From IMG/VR virus record IMGVR_UViG_3300045996_000175, positions 1 to 32,071 of that record: a stretch of 32,071 bases of DNA; one strand, given 5' to 3'. Below are positions 16,890 to 24,350 of the stretch, piece by piece. Source of the stretch: a virus. Each line of letters opens with the position of its first letter. Position 1 is the stretch's first letter. The position numbers were made by a program, and so were the translations under genes. The notes beneath the pieces were generated by a model that was not told where the DNA came from, did no database searches, and worked only from the letters and a program-made list of their open reading frames with translations.

Positions 16890-17924
16890 ATGGCACTCGA
16901 TCCCATGATCGCACGGGGCGTCGCCCCCATCGACGTGACCAACACCCTCGCGCAGGTCGCCGCATTGCGTCAGCGCGATCAGTCGCTGCAGCAGGATGCC
17001 TCGGCGAATGCGCTGATGCGGGAGCGGTTCCAGTACGGCGTGCAGCGCGACCAGACGGAGGACGAGGAAGACGAACTCGTCGCCGACCACCTCCGCAACG
17101 GGCGGATCGAGGAGGCGATGGCTATCGACCCCGAGAGCGCGCAGATGTGGATGCAGGCCAAGGGCATCGACCCGCAGAGCGTGTTCCGCAATAAGCAGTT
17201 GGAGCAGGACCAGTCGCAGCACGCGGCAACGCTCCAACAGCGACAGGCCGAGCAAGAGGCCGAACAGGCATACCGCAGGCAGCAGCTCGCGGCAGACCAG
17301 TCCTACCGTGGGCAGCAGCTGGCTCTGGAGCGCGAGAAGGAAGCCCGCTTAACGTCAACGGCGGGGGCCAAGACTGCCGACAACCCGCTCGGGCTCAATG
17401 ACCGCCAGAAGGCGGGCATGGGGATGCAGCGCGACAACGCGATCATGTACGCGGCGAGTCTCACGGGAACATCGCGCGACGAGATCGAAAAGATCCTCGC
17501 GACCGAGGGACCGGAGGGCGTCGAACGCCTCGTCAAGGAAAAGGGCAAGCGGGGGATGCAAGGCGCGTTCGCTCGCGTGCTGCAGTCCTTCCCGCTCGGC
17601 AAGACCATCGTAGAGGCGAAGAACGCTGACCTGATCGCCCCTGCCAAGGGTGGCGGTGCAGGTATCGCGCTGCTGCAGAACCCCTCGGGGCCGGTCGCAA
17701 CGGCCGACTTCCAAGCGGGCGAGGCGCAGTTCCCGAATGCGACCTATCCGCTGGAGACGCAGGCGGAAATGCTGCGCAACCTGCTCAAGGACGGCTCTGC
17801 GCCAACGCAATCGGCCGATCCGCTCGCGCAGCACGCCGGCAAGGTCATCCGTCAGGGCAACAAGCGGTATCAGGTCATCCAGGGTCGGGACGGTAAGTTT
17901 TTCGCGCAGGAACTCGGCAAATGA
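16890..17924 (+). CDS. Ejection protein candidate 2
   Basis: The start at ATG 16890, one base after the previous stop, is preferred over 16839, which lies within the previous gene. The 344-aa product is Gln/Ala/Glu-rich and mostly helical: QRDQSLQQDASANALMRERF, a long coiled coil at about 105-155 (QQRQAEQEAEQAYRRQQLAA), a central helical domain (GTSRDEIEKILATEGPEGVE), and a C-terminal KRYQVIQGRDGKFFAQELGK. The composition and place fit the second internal virion/ejection protein of P22-like phages. No enzymatic motif is visible. Ends ATGA into the next gene. Confidence 0.62.
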   Translation: MALDPMIARGVAPIDVTNTLAQVAALRQRDQSLQQDASANALMRERFQYGVQRDQTEDEEDELVADHLRNGRIEEAMAIDPESAQMWMQAKGIDPQSVFRNKQLEQDQSQHAATLQQRQAEQEAEQAYRRQQLAADQSYRGQQLALEREKEARLTSTAGAKTADNPLGLNDRQKAGMGMQRDNAIMYAASLTGTSRDEIEKILATEGPEGVERLVKEKGKRGMQGAFARVLQSFPLGKTIVEAKNADLIAPAKGGGAGIALLQNPSGPVATADFQAGEAQFPNATYPLETQAEMLRNLLKDGSAPTQSADPLAQHAGKVIRQGNKRYQVIQGRDGKFFAQELGK

Positions 17925-19525
17925 GCTTCGATCCGTCCCAGCCGTTTGAAGTGGAGGGCGGCGGGGGCTTCGACCCGTCCCAGCCGTTTGAGGTTGAGGC
18001 GAGCAAGGGACCGACGAGTCGCCCCACGAACCCGAATCGCGGCAAGTCCAGGGCCGAAATGGTGTGGGAGGGGGCTAAGCGGTTCGGTCGCGATGCGAGC
18101 CTCGGCGCTACTCAGTTAATGGCGAGCGGCCTGTCGGCCCTCGGCAACGAGCGGGCAGCGGGTCAGGTCGGTACGCTGGAGAACATTGCGGAGAACCGCA
18201 AGCTCGACCCGACGCTCCGCTCAGGCGCTGCACAAGCCGGCTACACGGGCGCAGCACTGGTCCCGGCCGTCGCCTCGGCGTTCATCCCCGGCGCGAACAC
18301 GGTGCTCGGTGCGGGGCTCGTCGGCGCTGGCATGGGTGCGGTGCAGCCCGTGGGGGAGACCGACAGCCGCCTCGCGAACTCCGCGATGGGGCTCGGTGCC
18401 GGCATGGCGGGACAAGGTGCGTTCAACATGGTTGGGCGCATGGCGCAGCCCGTCAAGCACGCGCTGAACCGCGCTGAGAGCCGCGCTGTGCAGCTTTTGA
18501 AGGATAAGGGTGTCTCGCTGTCGGTCGGGCAGCAGACGGGCTCACGGGCCGCTCAGGCAGTCGAGCGCACGCTCGCAGACAACCCGGCGGCGGCTAACGC
18601 GATGGGCCGGCAGGGGCAGCGGTTCAAGGAAACCTTCACCCGTGCCGCACTGCGGACGGTCGGGGAGAATGCAGAGGGGGCAACCCCGGAAGTCTTGGGG
18701 CGTGCTGCCACGCGGATCGGGCAGGTGTTCGATGACGTATCCAGCAAGTACGCGCTGAACGTCTCGGACCCCAGGATCGCCGCCAAGCTGACGCAGCTCG
18801 AATTCAAGGCGGGCGACGAACTACTGAACGACCCCCGCATCGCCACGCAGATCGGTAAGGTGCGGGATGCCGCAGCGCAGAACGGCGGCAGACTCGACGG
18901 CGTCGCCTACAAGAATCTCAAGACGACGCTCGATAACCTGTCAAAGCAGCAGAACGTCGGCCCGTATGCGTCTGAGCTTCGCGAGATCCTTGATGATGCG
19001 CTGCATCAGGCGACCAAGGGCACGAACGACTTTGCGCGCCTGAAGCAAGCCCGCTCGCAGTATCGGAACCTGCAGGCGATTGCGGACGTGGCAGACACGA
19101 CCGCGAACGCCCAGATCACCCCCGCCGCACTGGCCCAACGGCTCAAGTCGAGCAAGTACACCAAGGGCTCGATGCGGTTCGGTAAGGGCGACGTGGAACT
19201 GGCGAGGCTCGCTCGTGCCGGTAGCACGGTCGCCGATCGCTTCCCCAACAGTGGCACGGCTTCCCGCGCGATGGGGCAACTTGTGGCTCCCGCCGCACTC
19301 GGCGCGGGCGGCTACATGATGACCGGGGACATGGGAACGGCAGCGAAGATTGCCGCAGCGACGTGGGCGATCCCGAAGGCGGGCGGTGCCCTGATGGCTA
19401 ATCCGGCGGTGCAGAACTACCTGTCGTCAGGGGTTTCGCAGCCGTTGATCCGTAATTCGCTTCTGTTCGGGAGCGAGGCCGGACTCGGCAGCATGGTTCC
19501 GGCGTACCTGCTTTCGCAGGAATGA
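17921..19525 (+). CDS. Ejection protein candidate 3
   Basis: A 534-aa protein. The N-terminus repeats FDPSQPFEVE twice (residues 3-12 and 17-26) separated by GGGG, then a basic linker. Residues ~85-150 are Gly/Ala-rich and hydrophobic (AGYTGAALVPAVASAFIPGA, GAGLVGAGMGAVQPVGETDS), able to insert in a membrane. The rest is helical (AAQAVERTLADNPAAANAMG; LKQARSQYRNLQAIADVADT), and the C-terminus is again Gly/Ala hydrophobic. This layout is that of large DNA-ejection/internal virion proteins. No lytic transglycosylase catalytic motif is evident. Last gene before a 119-base gap. Confidence 0.7.
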   Translation: MSFDPSQPFEVEGGGGFDPSQPFEVEASKGPTSRPTNPNRGKSRAEMVWEGAKRFGRDASLGATQLMASGLSALGNERAAGQVGTLENIAENRKLDPTLRSGAAQAGYTGAALVPAVASAFIPGANTVLGAGLVGAGMGAVQPVGETDSRLANSAMGLGAGMAGQGAFNMVGRMAQPVKHALNRAESRAVQLLKDKGVSLSVGQQTGSRAAQAVERTLADNPAAANAMGRQGQRFKETFTRAALRTVGENAEGATPEVLGRAATRIGQVFDDVSSKYALNVSDPRIAAKLTQLEFKAGDELLNDPRIATQIGKVRDAAAQNGGRLDGVAYKNLKTTLDNLSKQQNVGPYASELREILDDALHQATKGTNDFARLKQARSQYRNLQAIADVADTTANAQITPAALAQRLKSSKYTKGSMRFGKGDVELARLARAGSTVADRFPNSGTASRAMGQLVAPAALGAGGYMMTGDMGTAAKIAAATWAIPKAGGALMANPAVQNYLSSGVSQPLIRNSLLFGSEAGLGSMVPAYLLSQE

Positions 19526-19568
19526 CCTAAGCCAGCGGACCCCGTCTACCAACGCCAACTTCACGAAC

Positions 19569-19586
19569 GGCGCTAGCAATAGCGCC
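19569..19586. other. GNRA-loop hairpin before the tailspike gene
   Basis: GGCGCTA (19569-19575) and TAGCGCC (19580-19586) form a perfect 7-bp stem closed by a GCAA tetraloop, in the 119-base gap between the ejection gene and the tailspike. No T-run follows on the + strand, so a classic intrinsic terminator is not supported. It may be an mRNA stability or processing element. A ribosome site GAGGA lies six bases before the tailspike ATG at 19645. Confidence 0.45.
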
Positions 19587-19644
19587 CAGATGATTTCGCG
19601 CCTCATTTACGGGGCTTTATACGCTTTTCCCTTGAGGATCGCCA

Positions 19645-21507
19645 ATGGCCGGCACGCCTTACATTCCCGTCAGACAGGTTCGCGTCAACAGCACCGGCCG
19701 CCCCCATGCAGGGGCGAGGGCTTACTTCTACGATGCCGGCACCACGTCCGCCCGGAGCGTCTACACCTCCGCCGCGCGGACGGTCGCACATACCAACCCC
19801 GTCGTCGCCAATGCCGCCGGGCTGTTCCCCGCGATCTACCTGGACCCCGCCTACAACTACCGCTGCATCACGCAGACGAGCGCCGGGGTGGCAATAGACG
19901 ACGAGGACAACATCCCCGGAACGAGCGTCACTGCAGACCAAGTGGGCCTTGCGCTCTACCCCCGCACCGACACCGAGGTCTCGGCGGGAGTCACCCCGGT
20001 CAATTACCAGTACCCGCCGGGCAACGTGCGCCGCTACGGGGCCGAGGGGGACGGCACGACGGACGACACCGCTGCATTCCTTGCCGCCTCGCAGTCAAGC
20101 GCCAACGTGGACGTGCCCGACGGCACCTACTACGTGGACGGGCTCGTGGTCGGGGAGGGCGTCCACATCTCAGGCGCGGGCACGATCAAGACCGGCAGCG
20201 AGGAGTTGATCGCGCTCCCGATGGTCAACCTCCGCCGCGACGACTCCGTGATGCGGGTCATGTTCGCCGAGTCCAATGACCTCGGATGGGAGGAGATGCT
20301 CGACATCAAGGCGTGCGGGTACAACACGATCATGGTGTACCTGTGGCACGTCGATCTGGACGACGTGATCTACAACGCCGAGGCCGTGGGGCTTAAGGTA
20401 CTGGTCCACTCGCGCATCGTCTCGGGCAACATCGCACAAGCCTCGACCCTTGCCGCTGCGGCGACTGCCTACGACGCCCGCCCCTCGGTCGTGGGCTATT
20501 ACGTGTTCGATGAGCCGGTCGGGAACAGCATCTCGGTCGGGGATCAGGACACCGTCATCACGGCGTTCCGTGCGCTCACGTACAAGCCGCTCTTTTGCGC
20601 CGAGTTCACGGTGGTCTATGCCACCACCGGCTACCTGTCGGAGAACTACGACGGCATCTTTATCGACTCGTACTACCCGACCTCCTCCAGCACCGCGAAC
20701 GATTCGCTCGCCGCGTACATCCGCTGTGCGGTGGCCTACGGCACGACGGCCCAGCGGGCGCGAATCATCCCGCTGGTCGGGCTGTTCAACGATTCCGGGT
20801 TCACCAAGTCCACCACGCTCACGCGGCAACTGGCCGAGACGCTGGTCAAGTTCTCGAAGGACGGCAGCTTCGGCGCGTTCTGCTGGAATGCGGGCACTGC
20901 GGGCACCTACGAGGGCATTCGCAACACCGCCGTCTATCGCGCGAGCGCCAAGCGGCTCGGGGCCATTGCGAGCGGGCAGAAGCCCTACACCATCGACCTG
21001 ATCCCGATCGGTACGCAGTTCTCCTCCTCCAACGCGCTCGATCGGCGTTGGGTCAACTGCGTCGATGGTGCATCCCCGAACGTCATCGGGGAATCGAACC
21101 TCGTGCCGTGGTACGTCGCAGACGTGAACCTCGCCACGGACGACCGCGAGCAGGACTTCACAGACAACGGGCTGATGCTGCAGGGCACCTCGGGGCAGGT
21201 CGGCTTTGCCGGTGCGCCCTCGGGAATTTGCTGCGGCATCCTGTACTGGGATGACCGCGACGTGACCGACGACGACTGCACGGTTGTCCTGGGCTCCTCC
21301 TCCACCAACGGTTACACGATGAGCGAGGAAATCTCGCAGGCCATCGTGAACGGTGCGGGCGCTGCGTTCTACGGGCAACTCGATTCGGGTGGGGACTTCT
21401 GGAAGATGCCCGTGTTGCGGGTGGACGTGGATAGCGCGGTCGCCTTCCCGTACTGCTTCGTCAAGGGATATCTGGCCTTCACGGACGTGCCGGAGGTCAA
21501 CTTCTGA
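19645..21507 (+). CDS. Tailspike with TIM-barrel-like hydrolase centre
   Basis: A 620-aa protein. Residues 1-125 look like a head-binding domain: TGRPHAGARAYFYDAGTTSA, NPVVANAAGLFPAIYLDPAY and a Tyr/Arg-rich beta end. Residues 128-200 hold VRRYGAEGDGTTDDTAAF, the opening of pectate-lyase-type tailspikes, and a few beta coils (VDVPDGTYYVDGL). The sequence then changes: MRVMFAESNDLGWEEMLDIK (from about 203), CGYNTIMVYLWHVDL, VVGYYVFDEPV (about 282) and YDGIFIDSYYP (about 335) follow alternating strand-helix order with acidic residues at strand ends, like a glycoside hydrolase TIM barrel. From about 450 a beta-rich C-terminus follows. Spikes of this type cut host surface polysaccharide; the substrate is unknown. 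Confidence 0.78.
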   Translation: MAGTPYIPVRQVRVNSTGRPHAGARAYFYDAGTTSARSVYTSAARTVAHTNPVVANAAGLFPAIYLDPAYNYRCITQTSAGVAIDDEDNIPGTSVTADQVGLALYPRTDTEVSAGVTPVNYQYPPGNVRRYGAEGDGTTDDTAAFLAASQSSANVDVPDGTYYVDGLVVGEGVHISGAGTIKTGSEELIALPMVNLRRDDSVMRVMFAESNDLGWEEMLDIKACGYNTIMVYLWHVDLDDVIYNAEAVGLKVLVHSRIVSGNIAQASTLAAAATAYDARPSVVGYYVFDEPVGNSISVGDQDTVITAFRALTYKPLFCAEFTVVYATTGYLSENYDGIFIDSYYPTSSSTANDSLAAYIRCAVAYGTTAQRARIIPLVGLFNDSGFTKSTTLTRQLAETLVKFSKDGSFGAFCWNAGTAGTYEGIRNTAVYRASAKRLGAIASGQKPYTIDLIPIGTQFSSSNALDRRWVNCVDGASPNVIGESNLVPWYVADVNLATDDREQDFTDNGLMLQGTSGQVGFAGAPSGICCGILYWDDRDVTDDDCTVVLGSSSTNGYTMSEEISQAIVNGAGAAFYGQLDSGGDFWKMPVLRVDVDSAVAFPYCFVKGYLAFTDVPEVNF

Positions 21508-21650
21508 TGAACCACCATGCGGCCTTTTTCACCGTGAGCCTCGCAAGCCTGTCGTGGGTGGACAAGATTGACTTGGTGCTCCGATGGGGCGCGGCCGGGA
21601 CGGCGATCGTCGTGGGCGTCATCACGCTGTACCAGCGCCTGAAAAAGTGA
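21507..21650 (+). CDS. 47-aa single-helix membrane peptide (holin candidate)
   Basis: The ORF starts at ATG 21507 in TGATG overlap with the tailspike stop and ends in a GTGA overlap with the endolysin. It has an aromatic N-terminus (MNHHAAFFTVSLASLSW), one clear membrane helix (RWGAAGTAIVVGVITLY) and a basic end (QRLKK). Small one-helix proteins directly upstream of an endolysin are often holins or pinholins. A separate 3-TM holin is encoded at 23446, so this one could be a partner or an antiholin. Confidence 0.62.
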   Translation: MNHHAAFFTVSLASLSWVDKIDLVLRWGAAGTAIVVGVITLYQRLKK

Positions 21651-22102
21651 CCCCGAAAGAGATCATCGCCGCGACGTACGCGCAAGTCCTCCCCGGCAAG
21701 TTCCACTCCCCGCAAGCCACCGTACTCCTGCACGCCATCGGTCTGCAGGAGTCGCGCTTCGTCCACCGCAAGCAGATCGGCGGGCCAGCGACGGGGTTCT
21801 GGCAGTTCGAGCGTGGAGGGGGCGTGAGAGGCGTTCTCACGCATCCGTCGAGTGCCAAGCACGCCGCTGCAGTGTGCCTGCTTCGCGACGTGCCGCCCTT
21901 CTCGCCGGACGTGCATGCGCGGCTCGTGGACGACGACATCCTAGCCTGCGCCTTCGCGCGCCTGCTGCTCTACACCGATCCCCGTGCGTTGCCCGCTATC
22001 GGGGACGTTGAGGGGGCGTGGGACTGCTACATCCGCAACTGGCGACCGGGTAAGCCGCACCGGCACACCTGGGACGCGCTCTACACAGAGGCGAGCAAGT
22101 GA
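21647..22102 (+). CDS. Lysozyme-like endolysin
   Basis: The 151-aa product starts at GTG 21647 (GTGA overlap). The block ATVLLHAIGLQESRFVHRKQ then IGGPATGFWQFERGGGV is a lysozyme/transglycosylase-type active-site region, with E35 in LQES as the candidate catalytic acid and the GFWQFE strand downstream. The helical C-terminal half (LACAFARLLLYTDPRALPAI; GAWDCYIRNWRPGKPHRHTW) completes the fold. It would cleave peptidoglycan in lysis. No signal peptide is seen, so it needs a holin to reach the wall. Confidence 0.82.
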   Translation: MTPKEIIAATYAQVLPGKFHSPQATVLLHAIGLQESRFVHRKQIGGPATGFWQFERGGGVRGVLTHPSSAKHAAAVCLLRDVPPFSPDVHARLVDDDILACAFARLLLYTDPRALPAIGDVEGAWDCYIRNWRPGKPHRHTWDALYTEASK

Positions 22103-22290
22103 CTACAAAGGTGGTGGACATTGGCGAGGAAAGAGAGAAGCGCAAGGAACTCTGCCTCTACTGCGGAGCCGACCCCCACCCGACGCAGCTCGCGTGCCCG
22201 CGCATCCTCCACGTCGAAATCGATCCCGAGTTCGGCGTCATCGTCGGCATCACTTTCCGTCGCGATCTGGCCCGGCCAGACCCCGTTTGA
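22099..22290 (+). CDS. Small Cys-rich zinc-binding-type protein
   Basis: The 63-aa ORF starts at GTG 22099 (GTGA overlap with the endolysin). ELCLYCGADPHPTQLACPRI gives C-x2-C and a later C with a His between, a likely small zinc site, followed by beta-like LHVEIDPEFGVIVGITFRR. Small proteins of this pattern occur in many phage genomes without known role. The +1 frame continues past the stop as an acidic tail (DDLPDEDFEDDVPESDV, to 22342), discussed under findings. Confidence 0.68.
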   Translation: MTTKVVDIGEEREKRKELCLYCGADPHPTQLACPRILHVEIDPEFGVIVGITFRRDLARPDPV

Positions 22291-22343
22291 CGACCTGCCC
22301 GACGAGGATTTCGAGGACGACGTACCCGAGTCCGACGTTTAAC

Positions 22344-22358
22344 CCCGCATTTCGCGGG
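22344..22358. other. Short hairpin before the metallophosphoesterase gene
   Basis: CCCGC (22344-22348) and GCGGG (22354-22358) pair around an ATTTC loop in the gap before GTG 22373. No T-run follows. It may be a weak structure around the ribosome entry region of the next gene, for which no clear Shine-Dalgarno is seen. Confidence 0.25.
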
Positions 22359-22372
22359 CACACAAACACTAT

Positions 22373-23137
22373 GTGAAACGCATTTTAGTGGTTCCTGACA
22401 CTCAGGCTCGGCCGGGTGTCCCGCTGGATCATCTCGACTGGGCCGCCAAAGCAATCGTTGAGTACCGCCCGGACATCGTTGTCCACATGGGCGACCACTG
22501 GGACATGCCGTCCATGTCGGCGTGGGAATCGCCCGGCAGTTTGGCGACAGAGGGCGCGCGGTACGAGGACGACATCGACACCGGCAACGAAGCCTTCGAG
22601 CGTCTGTGTCTGCCGATGGAGAAGGAACAGAAGCGCCTCGCCAAGGGCCGGCGCAAGCGGTGGAACATCGAGAAGCATTTTCTATTCGGCAACCACGAGG
22701 ACCGCATCGACCGCGCTCTACGGAAAGAGCCGAAGTACACCGGCATGATCGGCCGGCACCACTGCCTCACGCGAGACTGGCAGCGCCACGAGTTTTTGGA
22801 GGTCGTTCCCCTTCAGGGGATTCTCTTCTCGCACTACTTCGCGAATGTGAACTCGGGCCGACCGATTGGCGGGTCGATTGACACACGCCTGAACAAGATC
22901 GGCGAATCGTTCGTGCAAGGGCACGAGCAGGGGTTCCTGTACGGGTGTCGGCAGTTCCCGTCCGGCAAGACGCGCCACGGGCTCGTGGGCGGGTCGTACT
23001 ACCTCCACGACGAGGACTACAAGGGCCGGCAGGGCAACGGTCACTGGCGCGGCCTCGTGGTGCTGCACGAAGCGCACGACGGGGACTACGACATTATGAA
23101 ATTGAGCATGCCGTACCTGCGGCAGAAGTACGCATGA
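22373..23137 (+). CDS. Calcineurin-like metallophosphoesterase
   Basis: The 254-aa protein starts at GTG 22373; an ATG two bases earlier runs into TGA at once. The metal-binding motifs are in order: VVPDTQ (D9 at 9), VVHMGDHWDM (36-45), FLFGNHEDR (103-111), and later His-containing segments ILFSHYF and GHEQGFLYG. These are the GD-x-x-D and GNHE motifs of binuclear phosphoesterases. Phages commonly carry such enzymes; proposed roles are in nucleotide or nucleic acid turnover, or signalling, but the substrate here is unknown. Cytoplasmic by sequence (no signal peptide). Ends ATGA. Confidence 0.88.
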   Translation: MKRILVVPDTQARPGVPLDHLDWAAKAIVEYRPDIVVHMGDHWDMPSMSAWESPGSLATEGARYEDDIDTGNEAFERLCLPMEKEQKRLAKGRRKRWNIEKHFLFGNHEDRIDRALRKEPKYTGMIGRHHCLTRDWQRHEFLEVVPLQGILFSHYFANVNSGRPIGGSIDTRLNKIGESFVQGHEQGFLYGCRQFPSGKTRHGLVGGSYYLHDEDYKGRQGNGHWRGLVVLHEAHDGDYDIMKLSMPYLRQKYA

Positions 23138-23442
23138 CTTCGCTTGTCGATGAGATCGTCGCGGCCTTGGTCAGGCACCCGCCGCACACAAACACGCCGC
23201 TGGAAGTGCTCGCGCAGCACATGGTCCGCAGTCTGGACCTGTTCGAGCACTCGCTGATTGAGCGGGCCAACCATCCGTTTTTCGCCCCTGGCCGACAAGG
23301 TCAGCCGGAGTATCTGTATGCGCCGCGCGATAAGCCGATTGACGTTCCTCCTCCTGACCCCCGTGTTCCTGATCTTGCTGGGGATCAGTGTGGGCTGTAT
23401 CGGGATCAATTACGCCCTTGCGCGGATTGTGAGGGGGATTGA
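23134..23442 (+). CDS. Small hypothetical protein, C-terminus overlapping a nested ORF
   Basis: The 102-aa product starts at ATG 23134 (ATGA overlap with the phosphoesterase). The N-terminal half is helical (MTSLVDEIVAALVRHPPHTN ... LEVLAQHMVRSLDLFE) and the C-terminal half is Pro/Asp/Cys-rich (PEYLYAPRDKPIDVPPPDPR; CADCEGD). From 23318 onward the same DNA encodes a membrane peptide in another frame, so the Pro-rich tail may be constrained by that gene. Function unknown. Confidence 0.6.
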   Translation: MTSLVDEIVAALVRHPPHTNTPLEVLAQHMVRSLDLFEHSLIERANHPFFAPGRQGQPEYLYAPRDKPIDVPPPDPRVPDLAGDQCGLYRDQLRPCADCEGD

Positions 23443-23449
23443 CCAATGA
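23318..23449 (+). CDS. Nested 43-aa membrane peptide
   Basis: Starts at ATG 23318 with CGGAG seven bases upstream and ends in an ATGA overlap with the holin gene, the junction used throughout this genome. The peptide has a basic start (MRRAISR), then one long hydrophobic helix (LTFLLLTPVFLILLGISVGC) and a basic end. It lies almost wholly inside the 3' part of the gene at 23134. A cysteine follows the helix, but the residues before it are a poor lipobox. It may be a lysis accessory such as an antiholin or spanin-like peptide. Confidence 0.5.
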   Translation: MRRAISRLTFLLLTPVFLILLGISVGCIGINYALARIVRGIDQ

Positions 23450-23868
23450 CCCCTATCGTCGGCGGGCTCATCCAGGCCGCAATCTCCATTATCGACAAGG
23501 TCATCCCCGACCCGCAGGCGAAAGCCGCCGCGCAGCTCGAGCTGCTGAAGCTCAATCAAGCCGGGGAGTTCCGCCAGATCGAGGCCGACCTGCAAGTGAT
23601 GCAGGCGCAAGCCGAGATCAACAAGGAGGAGGCCAAGTCCCCGAACCCGTGGGTGTCGGGCTGGCGTCCCGCCGCGGGCTGGACGTGCGTCAGCGGCCTC
23701 GCGTACATGGTGCTGATCCGCCCGATGCTGCCGTGGCTGCTGCAGGTCCTCGGGGCGGATGCGCCGGGATTGCCGCCGGTGGAAACGGAAGTGCTCTACG
23801 TCCTGCTCGCCAACTTGCTCGGGTTCGGGGGATACCGCACGTTCGAGCGTGTCCGGGGCAAGGCGTGA
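23446..23868 (+). CDS. Holin, 3-TM (GTA holin) family
   Basis: A 140-aa protein starting at ATG 23446. The N-terminal KVIPDPQAKAAAQLELLKL, the following acidic/Gln helix, and NKEEAKSPNPWVSGWRPAAG are the hallmark of the three-TM holin family named for gene-transfer-agent release. The hydrophobic part follows: WTCVSGLAYMVLIRPMLPWL and EVLYVLLANLLGFGGYRTFE. Holins open the inner membrane to release endolysin at a set time. Coupled downstream through GTGA to the secreted HEXXH protein. Confidence 0.85.
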   Translation: MTPIVGGLIQAAISIIDKVIPDPQAKAAAQLELLKLNQAGEFRQIEADLQVMQAQAEINKEEAKSPNPWVSGWRPAAGWTCVSGLAYMVLIRPMLPWLLQVLGADAPGLPPVETEVLYVLLANLLGFGGYRTFERVRGKA

Positions 23869-24299
23869 GCCGCCTACTGTTGGCGCTCGCGCTGCTGACC
23901 ACCACGGTCAGTGCCGCGACCGAAGACGATGCGATGACTCAGGAGGAGTTCCGCTTCGTCTGCCGAGCACTCGGTGTGATTGGCTACAAGGTCCAGTGCC
24001 GCAACCTTCGCCCGCCTACCGTAGTCGTGTCCAAGATTGTCGGCGATGTAGCGGTCCCGCCGGGGGTCCTGCTTCGGGGCGTCACCTATGACGACGAGGT
24101 CTACATCTTCGTCAACCCCGCCCTGTCGCGCGAGGAACAGCGCGTCGTGGTCATCCACGAGGCCGTCCACTACGTCCTTTTGCAGACGTTCGGCCCCGCG
24201 ATACCGGATTGCGAGAACGAGGCGGCTGCGCGAACTGTGCATCGTCTGTGGCAGGGGCTGCCGCCGGATGAGTCTTGGCGGGTTCTGTACGGCTGTTAG
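23865..24299 (+). CDS. Secreted HEXXH metalloprotease-like protein
   Basis: The 144-aa product starts at GTG 23865 (GTGA overlap with the holin). It begins with a signal peptide (MSRLLLALALLTTTVSA, predicted cleavage near AA-TE). The mature part has VVIHEAVHYVLLQTF with HEAVH at 98-102, a zinc metallopeptidase motif, and DCENEAAARTVHRLW about 15 residues later, where E117 or E119 could be the third ligand. Four cysteines (33, 45, 116, 144) could form two disulfides in the periplasm. Its place after endolysin and holin suggests a part in envelope disruption, but the substrate is unknown and the catalytic set is unproven. Confidence 0.62.
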   Translation: MSRLLLALALLTTTVSAATEDDAMTQEEFRFVCRALGVIGYKVQCRNLRPPTVVVSKIVGDVAVPPGVLLRGVTYDDEVYIFVNPALSREEQRVVVIHEAVHYVLLQTFGPAIPDCENEAAARTVHRLWQGLPPDESWRVLYGC

Positions 24300-24350
24300 C
24301 GCACGTACAGCGGAACCCCTCCCACCATTCGCACCCATCACGGTGATCGC

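Noticed and set aside
19569-19586. Intrinsic terminator after the ejection gene
   Set aside because: The stem-loop is strong but no T-run follows on either strand.
20170-21378. 402-aa open frame on the - strand opposite the tailspike
   Set aside because: Arg/Val-rich with no recognisable domain; the + strand frame has clear domain structure.
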